Of a stretch of 64,000 nt of DNA, positions 20,238 to 31,991 are shown piece after piece (position 1 is the stretch's first letter; each line of letters starts with the position of its first letter). The notes under the pieces were generated by a model, which ran no database searches, was not told where the DNA came from, and worked only from the letters and a program-made list of their open reading frames with translations. Source of the stretch: Fulvimonas soli (lineage in GTDB: Bacteria > Pseudomonadota > Gammaproteobacteria > Xanthomonadales > Rhodanobacteraceae); contig NZ_QGHC01000005.1 of NCBI RefSeq assembly GCF_003148905.1, forward strand, positions 186,001 through 250,000. The letters are read 5' to 3'. The translations under genes were made by a program, and so were the position numbers.

Positions 20238-20347
20238 ATCTCGCACATATGCAAATAACCAAAGATCACTGGACGGCGCGGGCGTGCCGCGCCCGTCCGC
20301 CCGCAGGCTACCCCCGGGCGGCGGCGGGTGCCAGTGCGGCCGGCGCG

Positions 20348-20375
20348 TTGAAATCCGGCCGGGCGACTCGATAAT
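20348..20375 (+). promoter_or_regulatory. Promoter of the FmdB-like gene
   Basis: TTGAAA, a 16-nt spacer and GATAAT form a reasonable sigma-70-type promoter 46 nt before the start codon. Confidence 0.45.
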
Positions 20376-20421
20376 GGGCGCCAGCCAGGATCCAGGGGCG
20401 CGAGCCCGGAGTTTTGCCACG

Positions 20422-20721
20422 ATGCCCATCTACGAATTCGAGTGCGGCCAGTGCGGCCACCGTTTCGACCGTCTGCAGAAGCTGTCCGACGCCGATCCGG
20501 CGAACTGCCCGTCCTGCGAGGCGCCGCGCGTGCGGCGGCGGGTGAGCGCGCCGTCGTTCCGGCTGGCCGGCAGCGGCTGGTACGAGACCGACTTCAAGAA
20601 GGACGGCGACAAGAAGCGCAACCTGGCCGAGAGCGCGGACGCCGCCAAGCCGGCCGCGGAGAACGCGCCGCCCCCGAAGGCCGAGCCGGCCGCCCCGGCG
20701 GCCAAGGCGGCGGAGGCCTGA
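20422..20721 (+). CDS. FmdB-type zinc ribbon protein
   Basis: A 99-residue protein whose first 45 residues form the FmdB/CxxC zinc ribbon: MPIYEFECGQCGHRFDRLQ followed by CPSCEAPRVRRRVSAPSF. The C-terminal half is low-complexity Ala/Pro/Lys/Glu. It lies just before aspS, with one small gene between, as in related genomes. The function of this family is unknown; regulatory or metal-binding roles have been proposed. Confidence 0.88.
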   Translation: MPIYEFECGQCGHRFDRLQKLSDADPANCPSCEAPRVRRRVSAPSFRLAGSGWYETDFKKDGDKKRNLAESADAAKPAAENAPPPKAEPAAPAAKAAEA

Positions 20722-20729
20722 GTCCGTCC

Positions 20730-20796
20730 ATCGCGGCCGGAGGCCGCTCCCGCGAAGGCTACGCGAGCCCCTGCGGGAGCGGACTCCGGCCGCGAT
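20730..20796. repeat. Palindromic repeat D2
   Basis: ATCGCGGCCGGAGGCCGCTC and, 18 nt beyond the first arm, its near complement GAGCGGACTCCGGCCGCGAT form a long stem-loop. Same family as 16448-16513 and 48741-48806. Confidence 0.75.
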
Positions 20797-20933
20797 GGCC
20801 CGCCGCGGAAAACCGAGCCGCGAGCCTGAACCGACGCCGCAGGAAGCTGCCCGCGGCGTATTCCCTTGCGCCGCGTCTGCATGCAAGCTGCCGCCGTCCG
20901 CGCCCCGGGCGCGTTTGGAAAAGGAGAGCTGCG

Positions 20934-21449
20934 ATGCGTGCGATGTCCGTGTGGGGTGGCCTGGTGCTGGCGCTGGCCGCCGGCGCACTGGCGCTGGGAG
21001 CCGCCGGACCGGCCCGCGCGCAGGCGCGCGGCGAGGTGAGCTGCGGCAGCGTCAACGGCCGCTACGCGCGCTGCGACGTGGGCTGGCGCGACGCGCAGAT
21101 GGTGCGCCAGGATTCGGACACGCGCTGCGTGCGCGGCCAGAACTGGGGCGTGGAGCGCGGCGCGATCTGGGTCGACCGCGGCTGCCGCGGCCGCTTCGTC
21201 GAGGCGGGCGGCTGGGGCGGCGGCTGGCACGGCGGCCGCCCGTCGCACGAGGAGAGCGTGCAGTGCGGCAGCGTCGACAACCGCTACCGGCTGTGCCCGC
21301 TGCGGATCGACCGCAACACCCGGGTGCGCCTGGTCAACAACGACTCGGACACGCGCTGCCGCGAGGGCTACAACTGGGGCGTCAACCGCGACGGCATCTG
21401 GGTGGACCGCGGCTGCCGCGGCCGCTTCGTGGTCAGCCGGGGCCGGTGA
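20934..21449 (+). CDS. DUF3011 domain protein, secreted
   Basis: A 171-residue protein with a signal peptide (LVLALAAGALALGAAGPARAQA) and two repeated units, each with CGS..(G/N)RY..C at the start, SDTRC in the middle and WGV.R..IWVDRGCRGRF at the end; this matches DUF3011. Conserved cysteines in each unit suggest disulfides in the periplasm or outside. The ATG follows AAGGAGAG. Function unknown. It sits between FmdB and aspS, apparently on its own. Confidence 0.85.
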   Translation: MRAMSVWGGLVLALAAGALALGAAGPARAQARGEVSCGSVNGRYARCDVGWRDAQMVRQDSDTRCVRGQNWGVERGAIWVDRGCRGRFVEAGGWGGGWHGGRPSHEESVQCGSVDNRYRLCPLRIDRNTRVRLVNNDSDTRCREGYNWGVNRDGIWVDRGCRGRFVVSRGR

Positions 21450-21548
21450 GCCCGGCCGGCGGGGCGGCGCGGAGCCGGCCCCGCCGGTGCTAACATTCCG
21501 GACTTTTCTACGCTTTCAGCCGCGCCCGCGGCCCGGAGTCCCTTTCGC

Positions 21549-23312
<1,764 letters not shown>

Positions 23313-23318
23313 TTTTTG

Positions 23319-23453
23319 CCTCCTCTCCCCATTTGGGGAGAGGAGCGAGGTGAGGAGGCGCTCCTGCGCCGGGGCCGGTTCGAAGCCGGTTCCGATGCAG
23401 GGTGTCGCCAGGTTGGCCCCTCACCCCAGCCCTCTCCCCGGAGGGGAGAGGGA
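23319..23453. repeat. Composite palindromic repeat E2
   Basis: Two hairpins, CTCCTCTCCCC-ATTT-GGGGAGAGGAG (23320-23345) and CCCTCTCCCC-GGA-GGGGAGAGGG near the right end, enclose GAGGTGAGG and its partner CCCCTCACCCC. The right arm (GGTTGGCCCCTCACCCC in complement) matches the left part of the element at 62379. The left hairpin could act as a transcription stop for aspS but lacks a T-run. Confidence 0.7.
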
Positions 23454-23476
23454 GTAACGGCGAAGCGCGCGAACCG

Positions 23477-24106
23477 ATGACCGAACATGTGATCCTGCTG
23501 CACGGCCTGTGGATGCGCGGCTTCGCGCTGGGCCTGCTGCACCGGCGGCTGATGGCCGAGGGCTACCGCGTGCACCGCTTCGACTACATGAGCGTGGCGG
23601 CGACGCAGGAGCACATCCTCAAGCGCCTGGCCGCGCGCATCGCCGACTGCGCGCCCGGGCCGGTGCACCTGGTCGGGCACAGCCTGGGCGGCCTGCTCGC
23701 GCTGCGCGCCTGCCTCGGCGCCGCGGAGCTGCCGCCGGGGCGCATCGTCTGCCTGGGCTCGCCGCTCAAGGGCAGCACCGCGGCGCGCGCCTTCGCCCGG
23801 CTGGGGCGCGGCGGCGAGATGCTGCTCGGCCACAACCGCGCGCTGCTGGAGCAGGGCTTCGAGCGCTGGGCCGGCCCGCGCGAGGTCGGCGTGATCGCCG
23901 GCCGCATGCCGCTGGGCCTGGGCGCCGTGGTGGGGCAGATCGAGGGCGAGCACGACGGCACCGTGGCGGTCGCCGAGACCCTGCTGCCGGGCCTGGCCGA
24001 CCACTGCGTGGTCGAAACCAGCCACACCGGCCTGCTGGTCTCCGCCGAGGTGGCGGCGCTGGTGGTGCGCTTCCTGCGCACCGGACGCTTCGCGCCGGCG
24101 GCCTGA
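23477..24106 (+). CDS. Alpha/beta hydrolase (lipase-like)
   Basis: A 209-residue alpha/beta hydrolase with [11 protein letters not shown] at the N-terminus (oxyanion region), the nucleophile elbow [10 protein letters not shown] (about residue 69), a likely acid in [10 protein letters not shown] and a C-terminal histidine in ETSHTGLL. This resembles the group of small esterases/lipases annotated as lipase-family or PGAP1-like proteins. Substrate unknown. It lies between aspS and yebC, after a repeat element, and is likely transcribed alone. Confidence 0.82.
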   Translation: MTEHVILLHGLWMRGFALGLLHRRLMAEGYRVHRFDYMSVAATQEHILKRLAARIADCAPGPVHLVGHSLGGLLALRACLGAAELPPGRIVCLGSPLKGSTAARAFARLGRGGEMLLGHNRALLEQGFERWAGPREVGVIAGRMPLGLGAVVGQIEGEHDGTVAVAETLLPGLADHCVVETSHTGLLVSAEVAALVVRFLRTGRFAPAA

Positions 24107-24157
24107 CCCTGCGGCAGGCCGCCGCAGGGCGCCCGCGGCGCGGCGGGCCACTTGCGG

Positions 24158-24163
24158 TAGACT
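24158..24163 (+). promoter_or_regulatory. Candidate -10 element of yebC
   Basis: TAGACT, preceded by TTGCGG, lies 41 nt before the yebC start. Confidence 0.35.
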
Positions 24164-24204
24164 TCGCCGCTTGTCTTTCACCGCCAGCTGCACCGGGAAC
24201 CGCC

Positions 24205-24924
24205 ATGGGTAGAGGTCCGTCCATCGAAGGCCGCAAGAACGCCGAAGACGCCAAGCGCGCCAAGGTGTTCACCAAGCTGATCCGCGAGATCACCGTCGCC
24301 ACCCGCGCCGGCGTGCCCGACCCGGCCCTGAACCCGCGCCTGCGCGCGGCGGTGGACAAGGCGCTGGCGGCCAACATGAGCAAGGACACCATCGAGCGCG
24401 CGATCAAGCGCGGCTCCGGCGCCGACGGCGGCGCCAAGATGGAGGAGCTGCGCTACGAGGGCTACGGCCCGGGCGGCGTGGCGCTGATCATCGAGTGCTT
24501 CACCGACAACCCGACCCGCACCGTGGCCGACGTGCGCCACGCGCTGACCAAGCACGGCGGCAACCTCGGCACCTCCGGCTCGGTGGCCTTCCAGTTCACC
24601 CGCTGCGGCGAGCTGGTGTTCGCCACCGGCGGCGACGAGGCGGCCGAGGAGAAGGTGCTGGAGGCGGCACTGGAGGCCGGCGCCGACGACGTGGTCAACG
24701 AGGGCGGCGAGAGCACCGTGCTGTGCGCGCCGGAGAATTTCGAGGCGGTGCAGCAGGCGCTGATCGACGCCGGCCTCGACGCGCTGCACGCCGGCGTGGT
24801 GATGCGCCCGAACAACCGCGTCGCGGTGCCCGCCGAGGCGCTGGAGGACCTCACCGACCTGCTCGAGCGCCTCGACGCGCTGGACGACGTCAGCGAGGTC
24901 TACCACAACGCCCTGCTGCCGTGA
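24205..24924 (+). CDS. yebC: YebC/TACO1-family protein
   Basis: A 239-residue YebC protein, a family now linked to relief of ribosome stalling and also described as transcription regulators. Signatures are [44 protein letters not shown] and [14 protein letters not shown]. The N-terminus reads [18 protein letters not shown] rather than the usual GHSKWANIQHRK, a variant I associate with xanthomonads. Its stop overlaps the only usable start codon (GTG) of ruvC. Confidence 0.94.
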   Translation: MGRGPSIEGRKNAEDAKRAKVFTKLIREITVATRAGVPDPALNPRLRAAVDKALAANMSKDTIERAIKRGSGADGGAKMEELRYEGYGPGGVALIIECFTDNPTRTVADVRHALTKHGGNLGTSGSVAFQFTRCGELVFATGGDEAAEEKVLEAALEAGADDVVNEGGESTVLCAPENFEAVQQALIDAGLDALHAGVVMRPNNRVAVPAEALEDLTDLLERLDALDDVSEVYHNALLP

Positions 24925-25598
24925 AAGCCTGGGCTTGCCGGGACTCGGGACCCGGGACTCGGGACTCGAAAAGGCAGTCTCCCGCCAGCGCCGGAGTCCC
25001 CGGCTCCATCGGCCCGCAAAACGATGTACTCGCGGGGAGTCGCTCTGCCGAGTCCCGAGTCCCGGGTCCCGAGTCCCGGAAAGTCCGCATCCTCGGCATC
25101 GATCCGGGCAGCCAGCGCACCGGCGTGGGCATCGTCGACGTCGATGCCGCCGGGCGGCTGGCGCACGTGTTCCACGGCGCGCTGGCGGTGGCCGGGGAGG
25201 CCAGCTTCCCGCTGCGCCTGAAACGCATTTTTGACGAATTGAGTGACATCATCGCCGCCCATCGGCCGACCGAGTGCGCGGTGGAGCGCGTGTTCATGGC
25301 GCGCAACGCGGACTCGGCCCTGAAACTTGGGCAGGCGAGGGGCGCCGCGATCTGTGCGGTGGTCAGCCAGGGGATCGCGGTGCACGAGTACGCGGCAACG
25401 GAAGTCAAGCAGGCGGTGGTCGGCAGCGGCCGCGGCGACAAGAACCAGGTCCAGCACATGGTCGGCGTGCTGCTCGGCCTCAAGGGGCCGCTGCAGGCGG
25501 ACGCCGCCGACGCGCTGGCGATCGCGGTGGCGCACGCGCACACCCGTGCCAGCCTGGCGCGCGTGGGCATCCCGCGCGCGGCCTGGAGGCGGCGATGA
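24921..25598 (+). CDS. ruvC: Holliday junction endonuclease RuvC with repeat-encoded N-terminal extension
   Basis: Resolves Holliday junctions with RuvAB. The core begins at [14 protein letters not shown], has [12 protein letters not shown] and ends with [14 protein letters not shown]; the catalytic Asp in GIDPG is residue 61 from the GTG at 24921. E. coli RuvC has this Asp at position 7, so there is an extension of about 53 residues. Between 24921 and the catalytic Asp the frame has no ATG, GTG, TTG or CTG, so the GTG overlapping the yebC stop (GTGA) is the only conventional start. The extension (with [10 protein letters not shown]) is encoded by repeat B. The stop overlaps the ruvA start. 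Confidence 0.85.
   Translation: MKAWACRDSGPGTRDSKRQSPASAGVPGSIGPQNDVLAGSRSAESRVPGPESRKVRILGIDPGSQRTGVGIVDVDAAGRLAHVFHGALAVAGEASFPLRLKRIFDELSDIIAAHRPTECAVERVFMARNADSALKLGQARGAAICAVVSQGIAVHEYAATEVKQAVVGSGRGDKNQVQHMVGVLLGLKGPLQADAADALAIAVAHAHTRASLARVGIPRAAWRRR
24938..25079. repeat. Tandem-arm inverted repeat B (GGGACTC family)
   Basis: The left arm (24938-24968) is a run of GGGACTC/GGGACCC units; the right arm (about 25050-25079) is the complementary run GAGTCCC/GGGTCCC. They enclose an 80-nt core that starts AAAAGGCAG and ends GCTCTGCC. A 37-nt copy of the right arm with its GCTCTGCC flank lies inside purL (45815-45851; 35 of 37 identical). It occupies the gap between yebC and the RuvC core. 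Confidence 0.8.
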
Positions 25599-26194
25599 TC
25601 GGCCGGCTGCGCGGCATCCTGGTCTCCAAGCAGCCGCCGTGGCTGCTGGTGGACGTGGGCGGCGTCGGCTACGAGCTGGAGGCGCCGATGTCCACCATCT
25701 ACGACCTGCCGCCCACCGGCAAGGAAGTGACCCTGCTCACCCACTACGCGGTGAAGGAGGACAGCGCCGCGCTGTACGGCTTCCTGCACGAGGCCGAGCG
25801 CGCGCTGTTCCGCAACCTGCAGAAGGTGTCCGGCATCGGCGCGAAGATCGCGCTGGCGGTGCTGTCGGGCGTGTCGGTCGACCACTTCGCGCGGCTGGTG
25901 CAGGCCGGCGACGTGGCGGCGCTGACCAAGATCCCCGGCATCGGCAAGAAGACCGCCGAGCGCATCGTGGTGGAGCTGCGCGACCGCGTGGAGGGCCCGG
26001 GCGGCGCCAGCCTGCCGGGCGCGCCGGCCGCCGCGGGCGCGCCGCTCGACCCGGCCGGCGAGGCCACCGTGGCCCTGCAGCAGCTCGGCTACAAGCCGGC
26101 CGAGGTGGCGCGGCTGGTGCAGAAGGTCGCCGCCGACGGCGACAGCGCCGAGGCCATCATCCGCAAGGCGCTGCGCGCCGCACTCGGGAGCTGA
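25595..26194 (+). CDS. ruvA: Holliday junction branch migration protein RuvA
   Basis: Tetrameric DNA-binding partner of RuvB. The 199-residue protein starts [15 protein letters not shown], has the two helix-hairpin-helix motifs ([16 protein letters not shown] and [17 protein letters not shown]), a Gly/Ala/Pro linker and the C-terminal domain III ([16 protein letters not shown]) that contacts RuvB. Its start overlaps the ruvC stop (ATGA). Confidence 0.97.
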   Translation: MIGRLRGILVSKQPPWLLVDVGGVGYELEAPMSTIYDLPPTGKEVTLLTHYAVKEDSAALYGFLHEAERALFRNLQKVSGIGAKIALAVLSGVSVDHFARLVQAGDVAALTKIPGIGKKTAERIVVELRDRVEGPGGASLPGAPAAAGAPLDPAGEATVALQQLGYKPAEVARLVQKVAADGDSAEAIIRKALRAALGS

Positions 26195-26197
26195 GCG

Positions 26198-28099
26198 GTG
26201 GGACACGCACACCTGCAGGGCGGTGGCGCCGCCGACTCGCGCCGCCGCGTGGCGAAGCTGGCGCTGGGCGCCATCGGCGTGGTGTTCGGCGACATCGGCA
26301 CCAGCCCGCTGTACACCATGAAGGAGACCCTCGGCACGCATGGCATGTCGCCCACGCCGCCGGCGGTGCTGGGCGTGCTGTCGCTGATCCTGTGGTCGCT
26401 GATCATCGTGGTGTCGCTCAAGTACGTCACCTTCGTGATGCGCGCGGACAACAAGGGCGAGGGCGGCATCATGGCGCTGATGGCGCTGACGCAGCGCTCG
26501 ATGGGCGGGCTGGCGCGCGCGCGCTGGGTGCTCGGCCTGTTCGGCATCTTCGGCGCCGCGCTGTTCTACGGCGACGGCGTGATCACCCCGGCGATCTCGG
26601 TGCTCGGCGCGGTGGAGGGCCTGGAAGTGGCGGCGCCGTCGCTGGGCCGCTTCGTGGTGCTGATCGCGCTGGTGATCCTGGCCGGCATGTTCGCCCTGCA
26701 GCGGCACGGCACGCACGCGGTGGGCAAGGCGTTCGCGCCGGTGATGACGCTGTGGTTCCTGGTGCTGGCGGTGCTCGGCGCGCGCCAGATCGTGCAGCAC
26801 CCGCAGGTGCTGTACGCGGCCAATCCGGCCTACGCGGTGCGCTTCTTCGTCAGCCACGGGCACACCTCGTTCATCGCGCTGGGTGGCGTGGTGCTGGCGC
26901 TGACCGGCGCGGAGGCGCTGTACGCCGACATGGGTCACTTCGGCAAGAAGCCGATCCGCGTGGCGTGGTTCTGCTTCGTGCTGCCGGCGCTGCTGTTCAA
27001 CTACTTCGGCCAGGGCGCGCTGCTGCTGCGCAACCCGGCGGCGATCGACAGCCCGTTCTACCTGCTGGTGCCCGAGGCGCTGCTCTACCCGATGGTGGCG
27101 CTGGCCACCGCGGCGGCGGTGATCGCCTCGCAGGCGGTGATCTCAGGCGCCTTCTCGATGACCCGCGAGGCGATGTCGCTGGGCTACTCGCCGCGCATGG
27201 CGGTGGTGCACACCTCGCGCGAGATGTCCGGGCAGATCTTCGTGCCGTGGGTGAACCGCATGCTGCTGGTGCTGGTGGTCGGCGCGGTGCTCGGCTTCCG
27301 CAGCTCGGACAACCTGGGCGCGGCCTACGGCATCGCGGTGACCGGCACGATGACCATGACCACCCTGCTGGCGCTGGTGGTGGCGCGCCGCATGTGGCGC
27401 TGGAACTGGCTGGTGGTGGTGCCGGTGGGCATCCTGCTGATGGCGCTGGACCTGTCCTACTTCGGCGCCAACGCGCTGAAGATCGCCCACGGCGGCTGGT
27501 TCCCGCTGGTGCTGGGCGTGGTGATCTTCATCGTGATGACAACCTGGCGCCGCGGCCGCGAGCTGGTGATGCGCGAGATCAAGCAGGGCGGGCTGGCGCT
27601 GGAGCCGTTCATCGCCAGCATCGCCGAGCACCCGCCGCTGCGCGTGCCGGGCACCGCGGTGTTCCTCACCGCCAACCAGAACGCCGTGCCGCACGCGCTG
27701 CTGCACAACCTCAAGCACAACAAGGTGCTGCACGAGCGCAACGTGCTGCTGACGGTGGAGGTGCTGGAGACGCCGCTGGCCGAGGCCGAGGAACGCATCG
27801 AGATCACCCGCATGGACGGCGAGTTCTACGGCCTGGCGCTGCGCTTCGGCTTCGCCGAGGACCCGAACGTGCCGCTGGCGATGTCGCAGTGCGCGCGCGA
27901 GGGGATCGCCTTCGACATGATGGACACCACCTTCTTCCTCTCGCGCGAGACCATCGTGGCCGACGCGCGCCGCCCCGGCATGGCGCTGTGGCGCGACAAG
28001 CTGTTCGCCTTCCTGGCGCGCAACGCGCTGCCGGCCACGGCGTTCTTCCAGATTCCCGGCAATCGGCTGATCGAGCTGGGGGCGCAGGTGGAGATCTGA
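26198..28099 (+). CDS. kup: KUP-family potassium uptake protein
   Basis: A 633-residue K+/H+ symporter with about twelve membrane segments and a C-terminal cytoplasmic domain. Family signatures are LALGAIGVVFGDIGTSPLYT, DNKGEGGIMALMAL, FYGDGVITPAISVL and LTGAEALYADMGHFG. The GTG at 26198 starts 4 bp after the ruvA stop, so translation is probably coupled. Insertion of kup between ruvA and ruvB is usual in this family of bacteria. Confidence 0.96.
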   Translation: MGHAHLQGGGAADSRRRVAKLALGAIGVVFGDIGTSPLYTMKETLGTHGMSPTPPAVLGVLSLILWSLIIVVSLKYVTFVMRADNKGEGGIMALMALTQRSMGGLARARWVLGLFGIFGAALFYGDGVITPAISVLGAVEGLEVAAPSLGRFVVLIALVILAGMFALQRHGTHAVGKAFAPVMTLWFLVLAVLGARQIVQHPQVLYAANPAYAVRFFVSHGHTSFIALGGVVLALTGAEALYADMGHFGKKPIRVAWFCFVLPALLFNYFGQGALLLRNPAAIDSPFYLLVPEALLYPMVALATAAAVIASQAVISGAFSMTREAMSLGYSPRMAVVHTSREMSGQIFVPWVNRMLLVLVVGAVLGFRSSDNLGAAYGIAVTGTMTMTTLLALVVARRMWRWNWLVVVPVGILLMALDLSYFGANALKIAHGGWFPLVLGVVIFIVMTTWRRGRELVMREIKQGGLALEPFIASIAEHPPLRVPGTAVFLTANQNAVPHALLHNLKHNKVLHERNVLLTVEVLETPLAEAEERIEITRMDGEFYGLALRFGFAEDPNVPLAMSQCAREGIAFDMMDTTFFLSRETIVADARRPGMALWRDKLFAFLARNALPATAFFQIPGNRLIELGAQVEI

Positions 28100-28105
28100 T
28101 GGGTA

Positions 28106-28283
28106 GGAGCGGGAGCGGGGAACGGGGAGCGGGGAACGTGCAGGTGCCGGCGATCCGGTTGTAGTGGATATCGGCAAGGCGTGCCAGGCTCTCCCCGTTC
28201 CCCGTTCCCCGTTCCCCGTTCCCCGTTCCCCGTTCCCCGTTCCCCGTTCCCCGTTCCCCGTTCCCCGTTCCCCGTTCCCCGTT
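28106..28283. repeat. Tandem-arm inverted repeat A with 13 copies of CCCCGTT
   Basis: The right arm (28193-28283) is 13 perfect head-to-tail copies of the 7-mer CCCCGTT. The left arm (28106-28138) holds the complementary but degenerate series of GGGGAACGGGGAGC-type units. The 54-nt core ends in GGCTCT. The element fills the gap between kup and ruvB. A long pure heptamer array should be prone to slippage. Confidence 0.9.
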
Positions 28284-28311
28284 CCCCGCCCCGCTCGGCC
28301 ATAATCCCCCC

Positions 28312-29352
<1,041 letters not shown>

Positions 29353-29358
<6 letters not shown>

Positions 29359-29430
29359 GTGAAGAGGAGAGGGAAGTGAGAGAAAATCCACCCCGCCAGC
29401 CTCTCACTCCTCTTCACTCACTTCTCCCCA
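29353..29430. repeat. Tandem-arm inverted repeat C1 (GAGTGAGTGAAGAGGAG family)
   Basis: The left arm GAGTGAGTGAAGAGGAG... (29353-29382) is complementary to TCTCACTCCTCTTCACTCAC in the right arm (29402-29421). The core is only about 20 nt and runs AAAATCCACC to CCAGCCTC. The ruvB stop codon is part of the left arm. Confidence 0.8.
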
Positions 29431-29455
29431 CTCGCGCCCGCCCCCGCCCCCGCCC

Positions 29456-29878
29456 ATGTCCCCCGCCGCTCCCGACCAAGCTCCCTTCGCCTGGCCCGTC
29501 CGCGTCTACTGGGAGGACACCGACGCCGGCGGCGTGGTCTACCACGCCAGCTACCTGCGCTTCCTGGAGCGCGCCCGCACCGAGTGGCTGCGCGCCGGCG
29601 GGGTCGACCAGTCCGCGCTGCGCGAGCGCACCGGGCTGGCCTTCATGGTGCGCTCGATGGAGATCGACTTCCTCAAGGCCGCCCTGCTGGACGATGAACT
29701 GATCGTGACGGTGGAAGTCCAAGAACGGCGCGCTGCCAGTATCCTCTTCGGCCAATCGATCCGCCGGGCCGACGGCACGGAGCTGATCCGCGCGCGGGTG
29801 CGCGTGGCCTGCGTGGACCTCCACCGCATGGCGCCGGCGCGGATCCCCGACGAGGCCCTGCCCGGCCGCGACCCCTGA
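29456..29878 (+). CDS. ybgC: Tol-Pal-associated acyl-CoA thioesterase YbgC
   Basis: A 140-residue hotdog-fold thioesterase. The motif RVYWEDTDAGGVVYHASYLRFLERARTEW contains the catalytic Asp and the YHASY segment typical of YbgC. Its place as first gene of the tol-pal cluster is conserved in gammaproteobacteria. The start follows repeat C1 by about 25 bp. Confidence 0.94.
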   Translation: MSPAAPDQAPFAWPVRVYWEDTDAGGVVYHASYLRFLERARTEWLRAGGVDQSALRERTGLAFMVRSMEIDFLKAALLDDELIVTVEVQERRAASILFGQSIRRADGTELIRARVRVACVDLHRMAPARIPDEALPGRDP

Positions 29879-29911
29879 CAGACGACAATTTCGGCGGAGT
29901 ACCCCCAAGCC

Positions 29912-30598
29912 ATGAGCGGTGGACTGAACATTTTCAAGCTGGTCGCGGAAGCGAGCCTGCCGGTGCAGCTGGTGATGCTCCTGCTGCTGGTGTTCTCCTT
30001 CCTGTCCTGGGTCATCATCATCCGCAAGTACTCGCAGATGAAGGCGGCGATGGAGAACGCCGAGGCGTTCGAGGAGCGCTTCTGGTCCGGCGGCGACCTG
30101 GCCGGCCTGTTCCGCGAGGTGAGCGGGCGCGGCGCCGACAACGGCGGCATGGAGACCATCTTCGAGTCCGGCTTCCGCGAGTTCGCCCGCCAGCGCCAGC
30201 GCAAGGTGCACGACCTGCGCGTCGTGATGGAGGGCACCGAGCGCGCCATGCGCGTGGCCGGCACGCGCGAGATCGGCCTGCTGGAGCGCAACCTGGAGTT
30301 CCTCGCCAACGTCGGCTCGATCAGCCCCTACGTCGGCCTGTTCGGCACCGTGTGGGGCATCATGGGCGCGTTCCAGGGCCTGGGCGAGATGAAGGACGTC
30401 ACCATCGCGGTGGTCGCCCCGCACATCTCCGAGGCGCTGATCGCCACCGCCATGGGCCTGTTCGCCGCGATCCCGGCGGTGTGGGCCTACAACCGCTTCG
30501 CCAACAAGGTCGAGCGCGTCGCCTCCCGCTACGAGGTGTTCCAGGAGGAGTTCTCCTCCGTGCTGCAGCGGCAGATCCAGACCGACGACGCGCGCTGA
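29912..30598 (+). CDS. tolQ: Tol-Pal system proton channel subunit TolQ
   Basis: A 228-residue inner-membrane protein, homologue of ExbB/MotA, forming with TolR the proton-driven motor that energises TolA. Three membrane segments are visible: residues about 15-35 (LPVQLVMLLLLVFSFLSWVI), and two in the C-terminal half (VGSISPYVGLFGTVWGIMGA, ALIATAMGLFAAIPAVWAYN). It begins 33 bp after ybgC and ends 15 bp before tolR. Confidence 0.97.
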   Translation: MSGGLNIFKLVAEASLPVQLVMLLLLVFSFLSWVIIIRKYSQMKAAMENAEAFEERFWSGGDLAGLFREVSGRGADNGGMETIFESGFREFARQRQRKVHDLRVVMEGTERAMRVAGTREIGLLERNLEFLANVGSISPYVGLFGTVWGIMGAFQGLGEMKDVTIAVVAPHISEALIATAMGLFAAIPAVWAYNRFANKVERVASRYEVFQEEFSSVLQRQIQTDDAR

Positions 30599-30613
30599 CC
30601 GGAGGGGACCGCC

Positions 30614-31049
<436 letters not shown>

Positions 31050-31063
<14 letters not shown>

Positions 31064-31991
31064 GGGCACGCCCTGGGCGGTCTTCCTCTCGGCCGTCCTG
31101 CACCTTGGCATCGTCGGCTTCCTGGCGCTGGCGATCGTGCCGTGCTCGTTCTACGAGAGCATCTTCGCGGCGCTGCACCTGCCGGCGGCGTGGAACCCGA
31201 TCGCCTGCGCCAAGCCGCTGGAGCTGCCCGGCCAGATCATCGAGGCCACCCTGGTCGGCCCCACCGGCGCGCCGCCGCCCAAGGCGGTGAAGGCCAGGCC
31301 GCAGCCGGACACCGTGCCGCCGCCCCCCGCGGTGCCGCCGCCGACCCCGCCCACCGAGGCCCCCAAGATCAAGACCCTGCCGCCGCCGCCGGAGCACCCG
31401 GACGTGCAGGACCAGGAGAAGGTGGTCGCCGACGCCCTGCAGAAGGCCGAGGACGCCAAGCGCGAGCAGGAGGAGAAGCAGCGCCAGCGCCAGGCCGAGC
31501 TGGACGCCCAGGCGGCCAAGCAGAAGGAAGAGGAAAAGAAGAAGATCGACGAGCTGTTCGCCCAGATGGACAAGGCGGCGGCGCAGACCAAGAAGCTGGA
31601 CAGCAGGGCCAAGCAGGCCCTGCAGCAGATGAAGGACCTGGAAAACGCCAAGGACGACGGCCTGCCCGACCTGCCGCCGGCCGCGCAGCGGCAGAGCGGC
31701 ACCAACGGCCCGGACAGCGGCCTGCTCGGCCAGTACATCGCGGCGATTCAGAACGCGGTCACGCAGAACTGGCTGCGGCCCGATAACATGCCGGACGTTT
31801 CGTGCGTGGTGCACATCGTGCAGCTGCCGGGCGGCGACGTGATGAGCGCCAAGGTCGATGCGAACTGCCCCTACGACGAGGCGGGCAAGCGCTCGGTCGA
31901 GAATGCCGTCCTGCGCGCCCAGCCCTTGCCGTACAAGGGCTTCGAGAGCGTGTTCCGCCGCGACATCGACTTCACCTTCACACCGCGATGA
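31050..31991 (+). CDS. tolA: Tol-Pal system protein TolA
   Basis: A 313-residue protein bridging inner and outer membranes. It has one N-terminal membrane helix (VFLSAVLHLGIVGFLALAIV), a proline-rich stretch (PPPAVPPPTPPTEAPK), a charged alpha-helical domain rich in Lys/Glu/Gln/Ala (about residues 105-195) and a C-terminal domain with the TolB/Pal-contacting fold (YIAAIQNAVTQNWLRP). The unusual hydrophobic/aromatic periplasmic insert SFYESIFAALHLPAAWNP after the first helix is typical of the xanthomonad form. Overlaps tolR and tolB. Confidence 0.95.

Noticed and set aside
23320-23345. Rho-independent terminator after aspS
   Set aside because: The stem is strong but lacks a following T-run and belongs to repeat E2; a side effect on transcription remains possible.
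28193-28283. CRISPR-like array
   Set aside because: The unit is 7 bp, contiguous and without spacers; no cas genes nearby.
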